NCBI GenBank assembly: GCA_025363455.1
Contig: JANYDW010000040.1
Location: 1-64,000 of the forward strand
Direction of reading: 5' to 3'
Length of the DNA stretch: 64,000 nt
Source of the DNA: Oleiharenicola sp.
Lineage (GTDB): Bacteria > Verrucomicrobiota > Verrucomicrobiia > Opitutales > Opitutaceae
A program made the position numbers and the translations under genes. Shown here piece after piece: positions 9,738 to 20,000 of the stretch. The notes beneath the pieces were generated by a model, which was not told where the DNA came from, did not search any database, and saw only the letters and a program-made list of their open reading frames with translations. How positions within the stretch are numbered: position 1 is the first letter of the stretch; each line of letters opens with the position of its first letter.

Positions 9738-9738
<1 letters not shown>
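7111..9738 (+). CDS. Hybrid sensor histidine kinase: PAS-PAS-HisKA-HATPase-REC-REC
   Basis: Counting from GTG 7111, the 875-residue frame has one membrane helix (5-22), PAS 1 (about 45-150), PAS 2 of the PAS_3 type (about 165-290, RIHPDDR), and HisKA with [15 protein letters not shown] (His about 311). The ATPase follows with [17 protein letters not shown] and [10 protein letters not shown]. Receiver 1 is at about 556-670 ([11 protein letters not shown], Asp about 603) and receiver 2 at about 705-817 ([12 protein letters not shown], Asp about 754). It should autophosphorylate and relay phosphate to its receivers; no Hpt domain is seen. The true start is probably ATG 6944, separated by the GGGTA duplication. 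The last 45 residues are encoded largely by a family B repeat. Its TAA overlaps the carA ATG (TAATG). Confidence 0.88.
9608..9666. repeat. Palindromic repeat, family B, forming the kinase C-terminus
   Basis: Arms AGGAGCCTGCTTGCAGGCGA and TCGCCTGCCAGCAGGCTCCT enclose a short spacer. Other members are at 14818-14871, 24452-24506 and 38391-38447. It is translated as part of the hybrid kinase after its second receiver domain. Confidence 0.9.
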
Positions 9739-10910
<1,172 letters not shown>

Positions 10911-10914
10911 ACAG

Positions 10915-10984
10915 GTAGGGCGGGACCGCTGGGCCCGCCGTTATTCGAATGTGATGCGGCGCGCCCAGCGGTCGCGCCCTCCCC
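10915..10984. repeat. Palindromic repeat, family A, intergenic copy
   Basis: Left arm GTAGGGCGGGACCGCTGGGC and right arm GCCCAGCGGTCGCGCCCT bound the element between the convergent carA and kdsB genes. Read on the minus strand it is open and gives GRARPLGAP...GPAVPPYL, the same peptide that the copies inside tatD and hrpA encode. Confidence 0.92.
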
Positions 10985-10991
10985 ACGATCC

Positions 10992-11735
10992 CTAGCCTAG
11001 TAACGCTTCGAACTTCTTCGCATCCTCCGGCGTGTCCACGCCGATCGTCGGATCATCCGACACGTCGATGGCGATCGGGTAGCCGTTTTCCAGCACGCGC
11101 AACTGCTCCAGCTTCTCGATCTGCTCGAGTTTGCCCGGCGCCAAGCGCACGAATTTTTCCAAAAAATCCGCCCGGTAGGCGTAAAGGCCGAGATGCCTGT
11201 AGCAGGGGTTGGCCGTCACCCACGCGTCGTCCACCGTCAGCCCGAGATCACGCGAATACGGCATCCGGGACCGCGAGAAGTACAGGGCGCGGCCGGTCGA
11301 ACTCATGACCACCTTCACCTGGTTGACATTGTAGAAATCAACTACGCGTCTGAACGGCGTGGCCAGTGTGGCCATCGGACAGTCGCCTTGGATCAGCCGG
11401 GCCAAGGCCTGTAACTGCGCACCGGTCACCAGCGGCTCATCGGCTTGGACATTGAGCACGTAACTGGCTCGCACCGTGCGATTGGCCTCGGCGATGCGAT
11501 CGGTCCCACTCTGGTGCCCAGCATCGGTCAAAATCGCCCTAAATCCGGCCCCTTCAACACATTCAGCCAGCAAGGGATCATCCACCGCGAACCAGAGCGG
11601 ATACTCCGGGGCCTGAGCCGTTATCCGTTCCGCCACCCACAGCACAAGCGGCTTGCCCTTAATTGGATGCAACAGCTTGCGCGGGAACCGCGTGGACTCC
11701 AACCGACACGGCACGATGATGGCGAAGGCGGGCAT
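10992..11735 (-). CDS. kdsB: 3-deoxy-manno-octulosonate cytidylyltransferase (CMP-KDO synthetase)
   Basis: A 247-residue nucleotidyltransferase beginning PAFAIIVPCRLESTRFPRK, with the signature P-R-L-x-S-x-R-x-P-K. Further motifs are GTDRIAEA, VLNVQADEPLV, HLGLYAYRADFL, KLEQIEKLEQLRVLENGYPI and the C-terminal GVDTPEDAKKFE. It activates KDO with CTP for lipopolysaccharide inner core synthesis, consistent with a Gram-negative envelope. ATG 11735 is chosen because the family starts at this strand; a longer in-frame ATG exists at 11816. The gene is divergent from ptsH. Confidence 0.95.
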   Translation of the reverse strand: MPAFAIIVPCRLESTRFPRKLLHPIKGKPLVLWVAERITAQAPEYPLWFAVDDPLLAECVEGAGFRAILTDAGHQSGTDRIAEANRTVRASYVLNVQADEPLVTGAQLQALARLIQGDCPMATLATPFRRVVDFYNVNQVKVVMSSTGRALYFSRSRMPYSRDLGLTVDDAWVTANPCYRHLGLYAYRADFLEKFVRLAPGKLEQIEKLEQLRVLENGYPIAIDVSDDPTIGVDTPEDAKKFEALLG

Positions 11736-11815
11736 GCGGGGGTCTTTGAGGTTGCAAGCCGGGGCGCGACCGGCTTTTGCGTTAACCTTTAATCCGACCA
11801 CCCAGACCGACCGCA

Positions 11816-12112
11816 ATGGAAAAGAGCACTACCACAGCCGCCAAAACCCTCACGAAGGAGCTCCTCGTGCAGAACAAGATGGGCATCCATGCCCGTCCGG
11901 CCGCCATGATCGTGCGCGTTACCAATAAATTCAAAGCCGAGGTTTATGTGGAGAAGGACGAGGAGCAGGTGAATGGCAAAAGTATCATGGGTCTCATGAT
12001 GCTCGCCGCCGCCAAGGGCTCGACGGTCAAGTTTGTCGCCACCGGCGCCGACGCCGAACAGATGCTGGCCGAGCTCGAGGCTCTCTTCGCGAAGAAATTC
12101 GACGAGGCGTGA
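11816..12112 (+). CDS. ptsH: HPr phosphocarrier protein
   Basis: The 98-residue protein has the active-site motif MGIHARPAAMIV (phosphorylatable His) and the regulatory-serine motif NGKSIMGLMMLAA, followed by the usual C-terminal helix. It carries phosphate from enzyme I in the sugar phosphotransferase system, or acts in a regulatory PTS with HPr kinase; the conserved Ser-containing motif keeps the second role possible. The first 13 residues exceed the usual HPr start. No enzyme I or EII gene is adjacent. Confidence 0.93.
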   Translation: MEKSTTTAAKTLTKELLVQNKMGIHARPAAMIVRVTNKFKAEVYVEKDEEQVNGKSIMGLMMLAAAKGSTVKFVATGADAEQMLAELEALFAKKFDEA

Positions 12113-12120
12113 GATCCGGA

Positions 12121-12854
12121 TTGCCCGCGAATCACGCGAATTGACGCGAGAGCAGAGGCGGTCTTCCTCCTTCGCCAAGGCTACGGAGGACAAGCCGACC
12201 GGCCTTTTTATTCGGTAGTGGGTCCGTTTGATTGTAGGTCGGGCTTTATGCCCGACGATCAACGTCCATGTCGGGGATAAACGGCCAAGTGACAGCCACC
12301 CCCGAACACTCAAGTGACAGCCACCGCCGAACGCTTGGTATGGTGGTTAGCCCTGAGGCTGGGGAGGAGTGGAGGGGGCTTGGCCCCCTCCACCTTCTTG
12401 CCTGAGGGCGATGCGCGGAAGAAGTTGAAGGAATGACTCAACATGGGGCTGGCGAAAAGCGATGGTGCAATCGGTCCGCCAAGGGAGGAGCTACCGTGAA
12501 GCCGCCCGACGGTTTCGTGTGAGTGTGGCCACGGTGGCGTTGTGGATGAAGCGTGCGGCTGGCCGTAGGGTGCGCGAAGTGGATTGGCGGGATCGACCTG
12601 CTGGTGGTTTGCGCGCCCAAACGCGTACCAGCGCCCGGATCGTGCGCGCCCTTGGCCGGATCCCGATTGCTCACCCGCACCTTCCTCGTGCCCACTCGTT
12701 TCGTGACTCAAAAGCACCGACCGCTAACAAAAAGTGTTCAGGGGTGGGTGTCACTTGGCCGGTAAACCCCGACCTACAGTATCCCAAGCAGCGGTGGGAA
12801 ACCAAATGGACCCACTACCTTTTATTCGCGTATATTCGCGTCATTCGCGGGCAA
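12121..12854. repeat. Concentric inverted repeats around a decayed insertion element
   Basis: Four pairs of inverted arms are nested around one centre. The outermost is a word-type pair (TTGCCCGCGAATCACGCGAA at 12121 against its complement ending 12854). Next is GGTAGTGGGTCCGTTTG (12214) against 12803-12819. Third is GTAGGTCGGGC (12234) against CCCCGACCTAC (to 12777). Innermost is GGCCAAGTGACA followed by CCACCCCCGAACACT (12281-12308) against 12735-12761. A transposase remnant lies in the middle. The order suggests repeated insertion of one element into another. The outer arms abut the ptsH and tatD stop codons. Confidence 0.8.
12462..12650 (+). pseudogene. Transposase N-terminal remnant (helix-turn-helix)
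   Basis: About 62 residues read SVRQGRSYREAARRFRVSVA followed by TVALWMKRAAGRRVREVDW, a helix-turn-helix of the kind found at the start of IS630- or IS481-type transposases. The frame then degenerates and no DDE domain follows. The remnant sits between terminal inverted repeats with GGCCAAGTGACA. A tandem half-copy of the left end (AAGTGACAGCCACC) is present at 12310. It is a dead insertion element. Confidence 0.6.
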
Positions 12855-13704
12855 GTCCGAAAAACCGCTTCGCATTCGCCGTCGTGACCTCGGCCAGGCG
12901 CTCGTAACTCACGCCGAAGAGCCCGGCGCAGTACTCCGCTGTGTGACGCAGGAACGCGGGCTCGTTCGGCTTCCCCCGGTGCGGCATGGGCGTCAGGTAT
13001 GGTGCGTCGGTCTCGATCATCAGCCGGTCCAGCCCCTGCGCCAAGGCCGCCGCGCGGACCGGTTCGGCATTTTTGTACGTGACCACCCCGGTGAACGACC
13101 CATAGCCGCCGCGCTTCATCAGCTCGGCCATCTCCAGCGGTCCTTCCTTAAAACAATGGAACACCACCTTGCCCCAGTCGATCCCAGCGGCATCGATCAT
13201 TGCCACGCACTCGGCGAAGGCATTGCGGGAATGCACGACCAGCGGACACCCCAGTCGCTTCGCCAGCACCAGTTGCTCGGTGAACGCCGCCTTCTGCCAG
13301 CCGAATACCTTCTCCGCCTCCGCCGGATCCTTCGGCAGGTGAAAGCGGTCGAGTCCGGTCTCGCCCAAGGCGACGGGGTGGAGGTAGGGCGGGACCGCTG
13401 GGCCCGCCGCTCCGGTAGAATCATTCGGCGAGCCCAGCGGTCGCGCCCTACCCCAAAACGTCTCCAGCTGCGCCACATGCTCCGTCCAGTCCGCGCCTAC
13501 GTTGCACGGGTGCAACCCGACTGTGTAGCAGACGATGCCCTGATTTTCCCGGGCCAGGTCCAGGTTCAACGTCCAGTCGTCCGTATCGGTGCCGATGGCT
13601 ACCATGCCCTCCAGCCCGGCTGCAACCGACCGTTGCAGGATCGCCGGCAGTTCACCGCGCCGGGCAAAAGAATCGAGATGCGTGTGGGTATCGATAAGTC
13701 CCAT
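12841..13704 (-). CDS. TatD-family metal-dependent hydrolase with an embedded palindromic element
   Basis: A 287-residue TIM-barrel protein starting MGLIDTHTHLDSF (metal ligands H-x-H), with VGLHPCNVG, ALGETGLDRF, PLVVHSRNAF, VFHCFKEG and the final METDAPYLTP-type motif IETDAPYLTP. TatD proteins are cytoplasmic metal-dependent nucleases or deacylases. Residues about 85-107 are encoded by a family A palindrome and are not part of the normal fold; the flanking LETFW and HPVALGETG would be contiguous in relatives. The ATG at 13704 is chosen by homology. The stop codon lies in a word-type repeat arm. Confidence 0.92.
   Translation of the reverse strand: MGLIDTHTHLDSFARRGELPAILQRSVAAGLEGMVAIGTDTDDWTLNLDLARENQGIVCYTVGLHPCNVGADWTEHVAQLETFWGRARPLGSPNDSTGAAGPAVPPYLHPVALGETGLDRFHLPKDPAEAEKVFGWQKAAFTEQLVLAKRLGCPLVVHSRNAFAECVAMIDAAGIDWGKVVFHCFKEGPLEMAELMKRGGYGSFTGVVTYKNAEPVRAAALAQGLDRLMIETDAPYLTPMPHRGKPNEPAFLRHTAEYCAGLFGVSYERLAEVTTANAKRFFGLARE
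13384..13452. repeat. Family A palindrome inside tatD, in frame
   Basis: The element is 69 bp, a multiple of three, with the same arms as the intergenic copy at 10915-10984. It encodes GRARPLGSP, a short variable stretch and GPAVPPYL in the tatD frame. Confidence 0.93.
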
Positions 13705-13783
13705 GCCGTCATTGAACTCCCCGAAAACAGGGAAGCCAGCGCTTTCGCGCCGGCTTCCTGCACACACACACTGACAAATTAAT

Positions 13784-14725
13784 TTACCGGGTGCGAACGG
13801 TTACGTCGCCACCCGAGGAGCGCAGCTTCAACCGGGGACCGCCGCCATTCACGGCGCCGACTAACCGGCTTTTACCGGTACCGCCCTTCTCGATGGTGAT
13901 CGTGAGGCCCGAGGCCTTCACATCGCCGCCCGAGGTGCTGGCGTCGAGTTGGAACCCGGCGCCCTTCACCAGCTCCACATCCACGTCGCCGCCGGAGGTG
14001 CTGAGCAGCGTGTCCTGCTTGAGCGGCTCGGTGATGACCGCATGGATGTTGCCGCCCGAGGTCGTGGCGTTGGTCAGTTGGGCGACGGAATTGATCTGGA
14101 TGTTGCCGCCGCTGGTGGAGACATCCGTGGGGCCGCCGGCGCGGTCGATCTCGATGTCCCCGCCACTGGTGCGCAACAGGGCACGAGCCGTGCCTTCCTG
14201 CAGCGAGACGTTGCCGCCCGAGGTGCCAGCGTCGATGTCGCCGTCGATGCGGTCGAACTTCAGGTCGCCGCCGCTGGTCCGGGCGTGGACGTTGCCGTTG
14301 AGACTGGCGACGGATATGTTTCCGCCGGAGGTGTTGAGCTTCAGATTGTAATTCTTCGGGACGGTAACGACGAACGAGACGGTCACCGGCGGCCAGTTGC
14401 CGAACCAGGTGCCCGGGCCGCGCTTCTCATACTTGGCCTCGGCGGTCACGTCATTGCCCGATTGCTCAAGCGTCAGTGTCAGCTTGGCTAGGATCTCGTC
14501 GGCTTCCTGCTCGGACGAAGCATGGATGACCTGCTTGACCGCCACATGGACTTCCGCGCTGTCGGAGGTCTTGATTGTGATGTCACCACCTTGGGTGGCG
14601 GCCTTGAGATTACCGCCGGCTTGGACGGCAAAGGTCTTTTCGACGGTGCGGGTGATTTTGGCGGAGAGCACGAGCGGGGTAGCCAAGGCGATACCCAGCA
14701 GAAGGAGACGGATCAGTGATTTCAT
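13784..14725 (-). CDS. DUF4097-type beta-strand repeat protein, exported
   Basis: A 313-residue protein with a signal peptide (MKSLIRLLLLGIALATPLVL, cut near LSA-K). The rest is beta-rich, with at least eight repeats of TSGG(D/N) spaced about 18-22 residues (ISVASLNGNV, KFDRIDGDI, EIDRAGGPTDV, QINSVAQLTN). This spacing fits the coils of a beta-helix or beta-solenoid typical of DUF4097. Its role is unknown; such proteins are usually periplasmic or adhesin-like. The ATG at 14725 precedes the signal peptide directly. Confidence 0.85.
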   Translation of the reverse strand: MKSLIRLLLLGIALATPLVLSAKITRTVEKTFAVQAGGNLKAATQGGDITIKTSDSAEVHVAVKQVIHASSEQEADEILAKLTLTLEQSGNDVTAEAKYEKRGPGTWFGNWPPVTVSFVVTVPKNYNLKLNTSGGNISVASLNGNVHARTSGGDLKFDRIDGDIDAGTSGGNVSLQEGTARALLRTSGGDIEIDRAGGPTDVSTSGGNIQINSVAQLTNATTSGGNIHAVITEPLKQDTLLSTSGGDVDVELVKGAGFQLDASTSGGDVKASGLTITIEKGGTGKSRLVGAVNGGGPRLKLRSSGGDVTVRTR

Positions 14726-14817
14726 GGAGGTATGTGTCCGTGAAAACACGACCAGACGCCAAAAGTTACAGAATATCACCGCCCCTGACTTATTTTGCTG
14801 CGGCTTGGTTTCAGCCC

Positions 14818-14871
14818 GTGGGAGCGAGCTTGCTCGCGATGGCTCACAATCGCAAACAAGCTCGCTCCCAC
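14818..14871. repeat. Family B palindrome supplying the end of the ArsC/Spx-like gene
   Basis: Arms GTGGGAGCGAGCTTGCTCGC and AAGCTCGCTCCCAC, separated by a short spacer. The ArsC/Spx-like gene on the minus strand runs into it and stops inside it, so its last ten residues (LWERACLRL) derive from the repeat. Confidence 0.9.
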
Positions 14872-15209
14872 AAATCGGGATTAAAACCCACCAAGGCCAC
14901 GCCGGGCCCAAGCACAAAGGGCCGCTTAACGAGGCTGCCGTTGCCCGCGAGTAGTCTCAGTGCCTCGCCCTCGCTCATCAGCGGTAGTTTCTGCGCCAAT
15001 CCGAGCGCGCGGTATTCCAAGCCGGAGCTGTTGAAGAGCCGCCGCAACCCACCCGGCTGGCCGGCGAGCATCATGCGCAGCTCGGCCACGGTGGGTGGGG
15101 TTTCGCGAATGGGTTTCTCGACGAACCTGACGCCCCGCGCCGCGAGCCACGTCACGGCCGCGCGGCAGGTGCTGCACTGGGCCAGCGTGTAGACTGTGAT
15201 CGCCCTCAC
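14844..15209 (-). CDS. ArsC/Spx-family thioredoxin-fold protein
   Basis: A 121-residue protein starting with GTG 15209 and reading RAITVYTLAQCSTCRAAVTW, a thioredoxin-fold N-terminus with C-x-x-C. It continues KPIRETPPTVAELRMML and LRRLFNSSGLEYRALGL, typical of the ArsC/Spx/YffB family. Function (glutathione- or thioredoxin-dependent reductase, or Spx-like regulator) is not decidable. The GTG overlaps the TGA of the upstream dienelactone hydrolase by 4 bp, indicating translational coupling. Its C-terminus is encoded by a palindromic repeat. Confidence 0.82.
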   Translation of the reverse strand: MRAITVYTLAQCSTCRAAVTWLAARGVRFVEKPIRETPPTVAELRMMLAGQPGGLRRLFNSSGLEYRALGLAQKLPLMSEGEALRLLAGNGSLVKRPFVLGPGVALVGFNPDLWERACLRL

Positions 15210-16012
15210 TTGCTCTCCCCGAACACTTCCTTGAAGAATTGCTTCATGTGCCCCCACGAACGCTGGTCCGCGGCGGCGTTGTAAGCGACCGGGATGTGGT
15301 TGAGCTTGCCGAGTTCGTCGGCCCCCGGATTGGTGAAAGCATGCACGGCCCCCGCGTAACTGATGAACTGGTAGTCGAACTTTCCGTCATTCATCGCCTT
15401 GGTGAAGGCCGCGAGGGCCTCCGAACTCACAAAGCCATCGATCGCCCCATGGCACACGAGGATCTTGGCCTTGGTCCTGGCGGCGGCCTCGGCCGGTACG
15501 GGGATGAGCCCACCATGGAAGCTCACGATGCCCGCGAGCGGCGCCCCGCTGTAGGCCAGTGCCTGCACGGTGGAACCGCCGAAGCAGTAGCCGATCGCGG
15601 CGACCTTATCCGCCTGCACGAGGCCGCTCGCCAGCAACTGATCGAGCCCGGCCTGCGCCCGCTCCGCCATGAGTGGCTTGCCGTAGAATTGCGCCGCCAG
15701 CTCGTTGGCCTTCTTTGCGTCGGCAGTCGTGACCCCAGCCCCGTACATGTCGGCGGCAAACGCCACATAACCCAGATGGGCGAGCTGCTCGGCCCGGCTC
15801 TTGGCGTAGGCGGTCAAGCCCCACCATTCGGGCACGACGAGCACGCCGGGGGACTTTTTGTCTGCGGACGCGCTGGCATCATCGTAGGCGAGGTAACCCT
15901 CGAGTTTCGTGCCCGCATGCTCGTAGGCGACGGGCTTGGTGACGATCTTGGCATGCAGTGCGACGGCTGCGGCCAACGCCAGGCCGGCTGGGATAAGACG
16001 GGACAGGTTCAT
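15206..16012 (-). CDS. Dienelactone hydrolase family protein, exported
   Basis: A 268-residue alpha/beta hydrolase with a signal peptide (LIPAGLALAAAVALHA). The cysteine nucleophile is in AAIGYCFGGSTV, the acid in LVCHGAIDGFVS and the histidine in AGAVHAFTNPGA. Substrates are unknown; family members cleave lactones and esters, and the signal peptide places it in the periplasm. It is translationally coupled to the ArsC/Spx-like gene downstream. Confidence 0.9.
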   Translation of the reverse strand: MNLSRLIPAGLALAAAVALHAKIVTKPVAYEHAGTKLEGYLAYDDASASADKKSPGVLVVPEWWGLTAYAKSRAEQLAHLGYVAFAADMYGAGVTTADAKKANELAAQFYGKPLMAERAQAGLDQLLASGLVQADKVAAIGYCFGGSTVQALAYSGAPLAGIVSFHGGLIPVPAEAAARTKAKILVCHGAIDGFVSSEALAAFTKAMNDGKFDYQFISYAGAVHAFTNPGADELGKLNHIPVAYNAAADQRSWGHMKQFFKEVFGESK

Positions 16013-16057
16013 GTTCGCACGCTAGCCATCGGTGGACGAAAAACAATCCCGGCGGCG

Positions 16058-16519
16058 TCAGTGGCGCAACTCCACCACGTCGCCCGAACTGAGCAGAGGA
16101 TTGGTGGCTCCCGCGCGCACCTGCTTTAAATCGGCCGTTAGCATTCCGCCGTTACGGAAAATCTTCGCCGCGCTGAATCGGCCGCTGAACTTGCCTGTCT
16201 GCACCGCCTGATAGAGCTTCATTCCGTCCTGCCAGGGCAGCTCCACCAGCGCCCCGCTGCCGCCGTCCACCATCACCACCGTGCCAGTCTTAGCGAGCCG
16301 GGCGGCTGACTCCAGGGTCAGGGCCGTCACCTCGCTCGAGGAGGTAAGCGCGGCGCTCGCCACCCGGCCCGTGGTCGACACGGTGGCAACCGCGACCTTT
16401 CCGGTGGTCTTGACCGCGACAATGGCCACCGCACTCGCGGTCGAGACCACTGCCACCGCCAGACAACCACTGCACTGCAACAGAAGCGCGAGGGACAGGA
16501 GCGCCACCAATCTCCTCAC
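16058..16519 (-). CDS. Putative lipoprotein with a small SLBB-like C-terminal segment
   Basis: About 153 residues from GTG 16519. A signal peptide ends in a lipobox (LLLQCSGC), then comes an Ala/Thr/Val-rich region (VVSTASAVAIVAVKTTGKVA). A C-terminal segment with AAKIFRNGGMLTADLKQVRA and LLSSGDVVELRH resembles the soluble-ligand-binding beta-grasp motif of export proteins. The GTG overlaps the stop of the CBS gene by 4 bp. The function is unknown. Confidence 0.65.
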   Translation of the reverse strand: MRRLVALLSLALLLQCSGCLAVAVVSTASAVAIVAVKTTGKVAVATVSTTGRVASAALTSSSEVTALTLESAARLAKTGTVVMVDGGSGALVELPWQDGMKLYQAVQTGKFSGRFSAAKIFRNGGMLTADLKQVRAGATNPLLSSGDVVELRH

Positions 16520-16959
16520 GTCGTCAGGGCGCCGGCAATGTACTGCCGCAAGGATTCCGCCTCGGCCCGGTGCGAGTTGGCCACCCAACGGGACACGTCC
16601 CCAATGGAGATCAAGCCCACCAGTTTGCCGTGCTCGATCACCGGCAGGTGCCGGCAGCGTTTGTCCGCAAAGATGTCCATCACCTCCTGCACGGTCACCT
16701 CGGGCGCGACGGTGAGCACATTGGCCGACATGGCCTTGGTGATGGGCGTAACCTTGGGATCGAGACTGGCCGCGATCACGCGGGTCAGCACATCGCGCTC
16801 GGTGAAGATTCCGGCCAGCTTGTCGCCGTCCATCACCAGGACGGCCCCGACCTTGTGTTGATTCATTTTCTGGACGGCTTCAATGACCGTCACAGTCGTC
16901 GGCACTGCGTGCAGCGCCCGGCCCTTTCCTGCCAGCAAAGTGGCGATGGAGGTATTCAT
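16516..16959 (-). CDS. CBS domain pair protein
   Basis: The 147-residue protein consists of two CBS motifs: MNQHKVGAVLVMDGDKLAGI with FTERDVLTRV, and DIFADKRCRHLPVIEHGKLV with GLISIGDVSRWV. Paired CBS modules bind adenosine ligands and act as regulatory sensors; no catalytic domain is attached. It is coupled by a 4-bp overlap to the lipoprotein gene and lies just upstream of hrpA on the same strand order. Confidence 0.9.
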   Translation of the reverse strand: MNTSIATLLAGKGRALHAVPTTVTVIEAVQKMNQHKVGAVLVMDGDKLAGIFTERDVLTRVIAASLDPKVTPITKAMSANVLTVAPEVTVQEVMDIFADKRCRHLPVIEHGKLVGLISIGDVSRWVANSHRAEAESLRQYIAGALTT

Positions 16960-17024
16960 GGGGTAGGTAGATTGACCGCAGTTTACCGGGTCTGGTGCCG
17001 CCCGACAATGTCAATTCCCGGTCT

Positions 17025-20000
17025 TTATTTGCGAAACAACTGATCCAGCGCCCCGAGGCTCTTGAGCGGAACGGCTTTCTTTGCCGCCGTGGTGGAGGGC
17101 TTGAGGTAGGGCGCGGACTCCGCTCCGCGCCTCTCGGCGGGCTGCGGAGTGCCCGCCCTGTCCAGTTCATCCAGCAATCGCTGCAACCGCACCGCGGATA
17201 CCGGTTCCGCCGTGCCCAGTTCCTGGGCAAACAGGCTCACGCGGAATTCCTCTACCAGCCAGCGGAGTTCGGCGGCAGCCGGGCCGAATTTCTTCACCGC
17301 TGCGGTGAATGGCGCCAACTCCACCGCGCGTTGCGCGTCCTTGGCCGCATCCCGCTTCCAGCGGTCGGCCCGGGCCAGCCGGCCCTTCAGAAAACGCGGC
17401 AGGTGCCGCACGCGCTCGAAGGGCGTCGCCCGGAGAAAATCCGGTGACAGCAAGGCCGCGAGATCCTCTGCGAGGCCGGGATACGGCTGCGCATGTGTCT
17501 CCAGCGCCAGCCGCAAAGTGAATATTTCCTTCAGCCAGTCGCCAAGCTTGGGCACGAGGCCGCGCAGATCCTGCTTCGACTGCGCGACGGCGTGATCGAA
17601 CGCGGACTTGGTCAGAAGGTAGGGCGCGGACTCCGTTCCGCGCCGCTCGGCGGGCAGCGGAGTGCCCGCCCTACCCATACGCGCCCCATCGCGCACCCAG
17701 CTTCGGATGCTCTCCAGCGCGTCGGCCTGCAGCTGGTCCGCCGACACCAGCGTCACCGCCAGCGTGCCAAGCATCCGCAGCGCGCGCAGGTCCTTCTCCA
17801 GCCAGCCTAAGTCATGACGCAGCTGAATGCCCATCAGTTTCTCCACGCCCGTCCGCGTGGCCGCCGTCGCTTCCTCCGGCGTCGCGAACAACCGCACCGC
17901 GACACCGGCGGGCAGGGACTTCAGACCCGGATACGCCAGCACGGGCACGCCATGCTTTTCCTCGACGAGCACGGAGGCGGGGAGATCGCCAAATTTCCAT
18001 TCCGTCGCCGGCTCGCTTTCCCACTTGGTGCGAGCGGCCCGCCACGCGGCGTTCTCCGTGCTGGCGGCCTTGCGGCTCACTTCGCGACTGCTGCTGTGCA
18101 ATAAGGCCTGGATCTCGGCGAGGTCGCGGCTCGCGCACAATACCTGGTCGTTGCTGTCCACGACCTCCACGCGCACCCGGAGATGATCCGGCAGCGCCTT
18201 CGTCGTCCACAAAGCGGGGTCGATCCTCACGCCCAGCCGGGGCTGAAGCAATTCTGCCAACGCCGCCGCGAGCGTGGGCTGCGTTGCACGTGCGGCAAGT
18301 AGCGCCAGGTCACGGGTGAGCCTTTGCGCGGTCTCCGTCAGCGGGATCAGTTCACGCCGCTGCTCCTTCGGCAGGGCCTTGAGCATCAATTCGACCTTTT
18401 CCGGCAAATGGCCCGGCACCGCCCAGTCGAGCGCGGCGAAGGTCAATGCCTCCGCCTCGGCCGGGCTCACCCGCACGGTCACGCCGTCCTCGGTCTTGCC
18501 CGGCTGGTAGGCGTAGGCCAGCGGCAGCACGCGATTGTCCACTGGCAGTTCGACCGGGAATGCCGCCGCGTCATGCTCCGGTTCCTCCGCCGGGCGCAGG
18601 TCGGCCTCGGACAGGAACAGGAACTTCGGCCGCGTTGTCTGCTCGTGCCGCACGAAGTCTACTAACTCCCCGACGCTGCTGATGCCTTGGGGTGGAACCT
18701 GACCTCCGGGCAGGTTTGCCTTGGACTCATCCTGCGGAAAGCCCGCCCGGCCTGTCGTCCGTAGCCTTGGCGAAGGATGAAGGCCGGGCTCCACCCTCGC
18801 GAACTCCCGCGCGTAGAACCGGTAGATCCACTCGTCGAGGTCCATGTAACCTGCGCTGCGCATCCGGGTAAGTACCGTCTCGGCCTGGTCGCGCATCCGA
18901 CGGTTGTGTGCGATGAAATCAAAAGGCCAGGTCACTGTATCGCCGACGAGGCCCTCGCGAATGAAAATCTCGGTTGCGTGCGCGGGATTGATCTTCCCAT
19001 AGCTCACGGAGCGCGTCTCCAGCTCGAGGTTGTAGAGCCGGCGACGCTCCTTCACCAGTACGCGGCCGCCCTCCGCGTTCCAGAACGGCTCGCTGTGCGC
19101 GACCTTCAGCAGGTGCGCCCCGAGGCTGAGCATCCATTGCGGGTCGATCCGGGCGCAGGTGCGGGCAAAGAGCCGGCTCGTCTCCATGATTTCCGCCGCC
19201 ATGAGCCATCGGGCGACCTTGGCCTTGGGCGGTAGGGCGTGACCGCTGGGCGCGCCGCTCTTTCGAGCTTCCCGCTTCTCAAACAACGCCGACCCCGGGA
19301 ACACGTTCACCCGTCGGTCGTGCGCGGCGTGGTAGTCGCCCTCGTCGGTGCGAGTGGCCACATTGCCCAGCAGGCCAGACAGGATCGACCGGTGGATCGC
19401 CGCGTACGCCGGCGTGCCCAGGCGCAGGTCAGGCTCTTCCGTAGGAGAGGCTTTACGCCCCGACAGTTTTTGGTCGCGGGGTAGACCCCCTCCGACAAAA
19501 CCATCGTAGATCGATGTCCGCTTGAAACCGTCGCGCTCGCGGAGCGTATCCTCAAGTTGCGCATAAACATCGCGCCACTCGCGCATGCGCATGAACGACA
19601 GGAAGTGCGCCGTGCAGAACTTGCGGAGCTTGCCGAGCGTCATGGCCTCGAACTCGTCGTGATACGTCTCCCAGATCGATAGCAACGTCAGGAAATCGGA
19701 ATCCGGATGCGTGAAGCGCCGGTGCGCCGTGTCCGCCTTCTGCTGGTGGTCGAGCGGGCGCTCCCGCGGGTCCTGGATGCTAAGCGCCGCGGCGATGATC
19801 AGCACTTCGCGCAGCGCGTTCTCCGACCGGGCCCGCAAAATCATGCGTCCAACCGTCGGGTCCACCGGCAGGTGCGCCAGCTCGCGGCCGAGGTCGGTCA
19901 GCACCCCGCCGTCGTCAATGGCACCCAGCTCGTGCAACAAGGCGTAGCCCGCGCGAATGCCCTTGATCGGCGGGGCGTTCAGGAACGGAAACTCCTCGAT

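Noticed and set aside
12462-12887. Intact transposase gene
   Set aside because: Only an N-terminal helix-turn-helix is readable; no catalytic domain follows.
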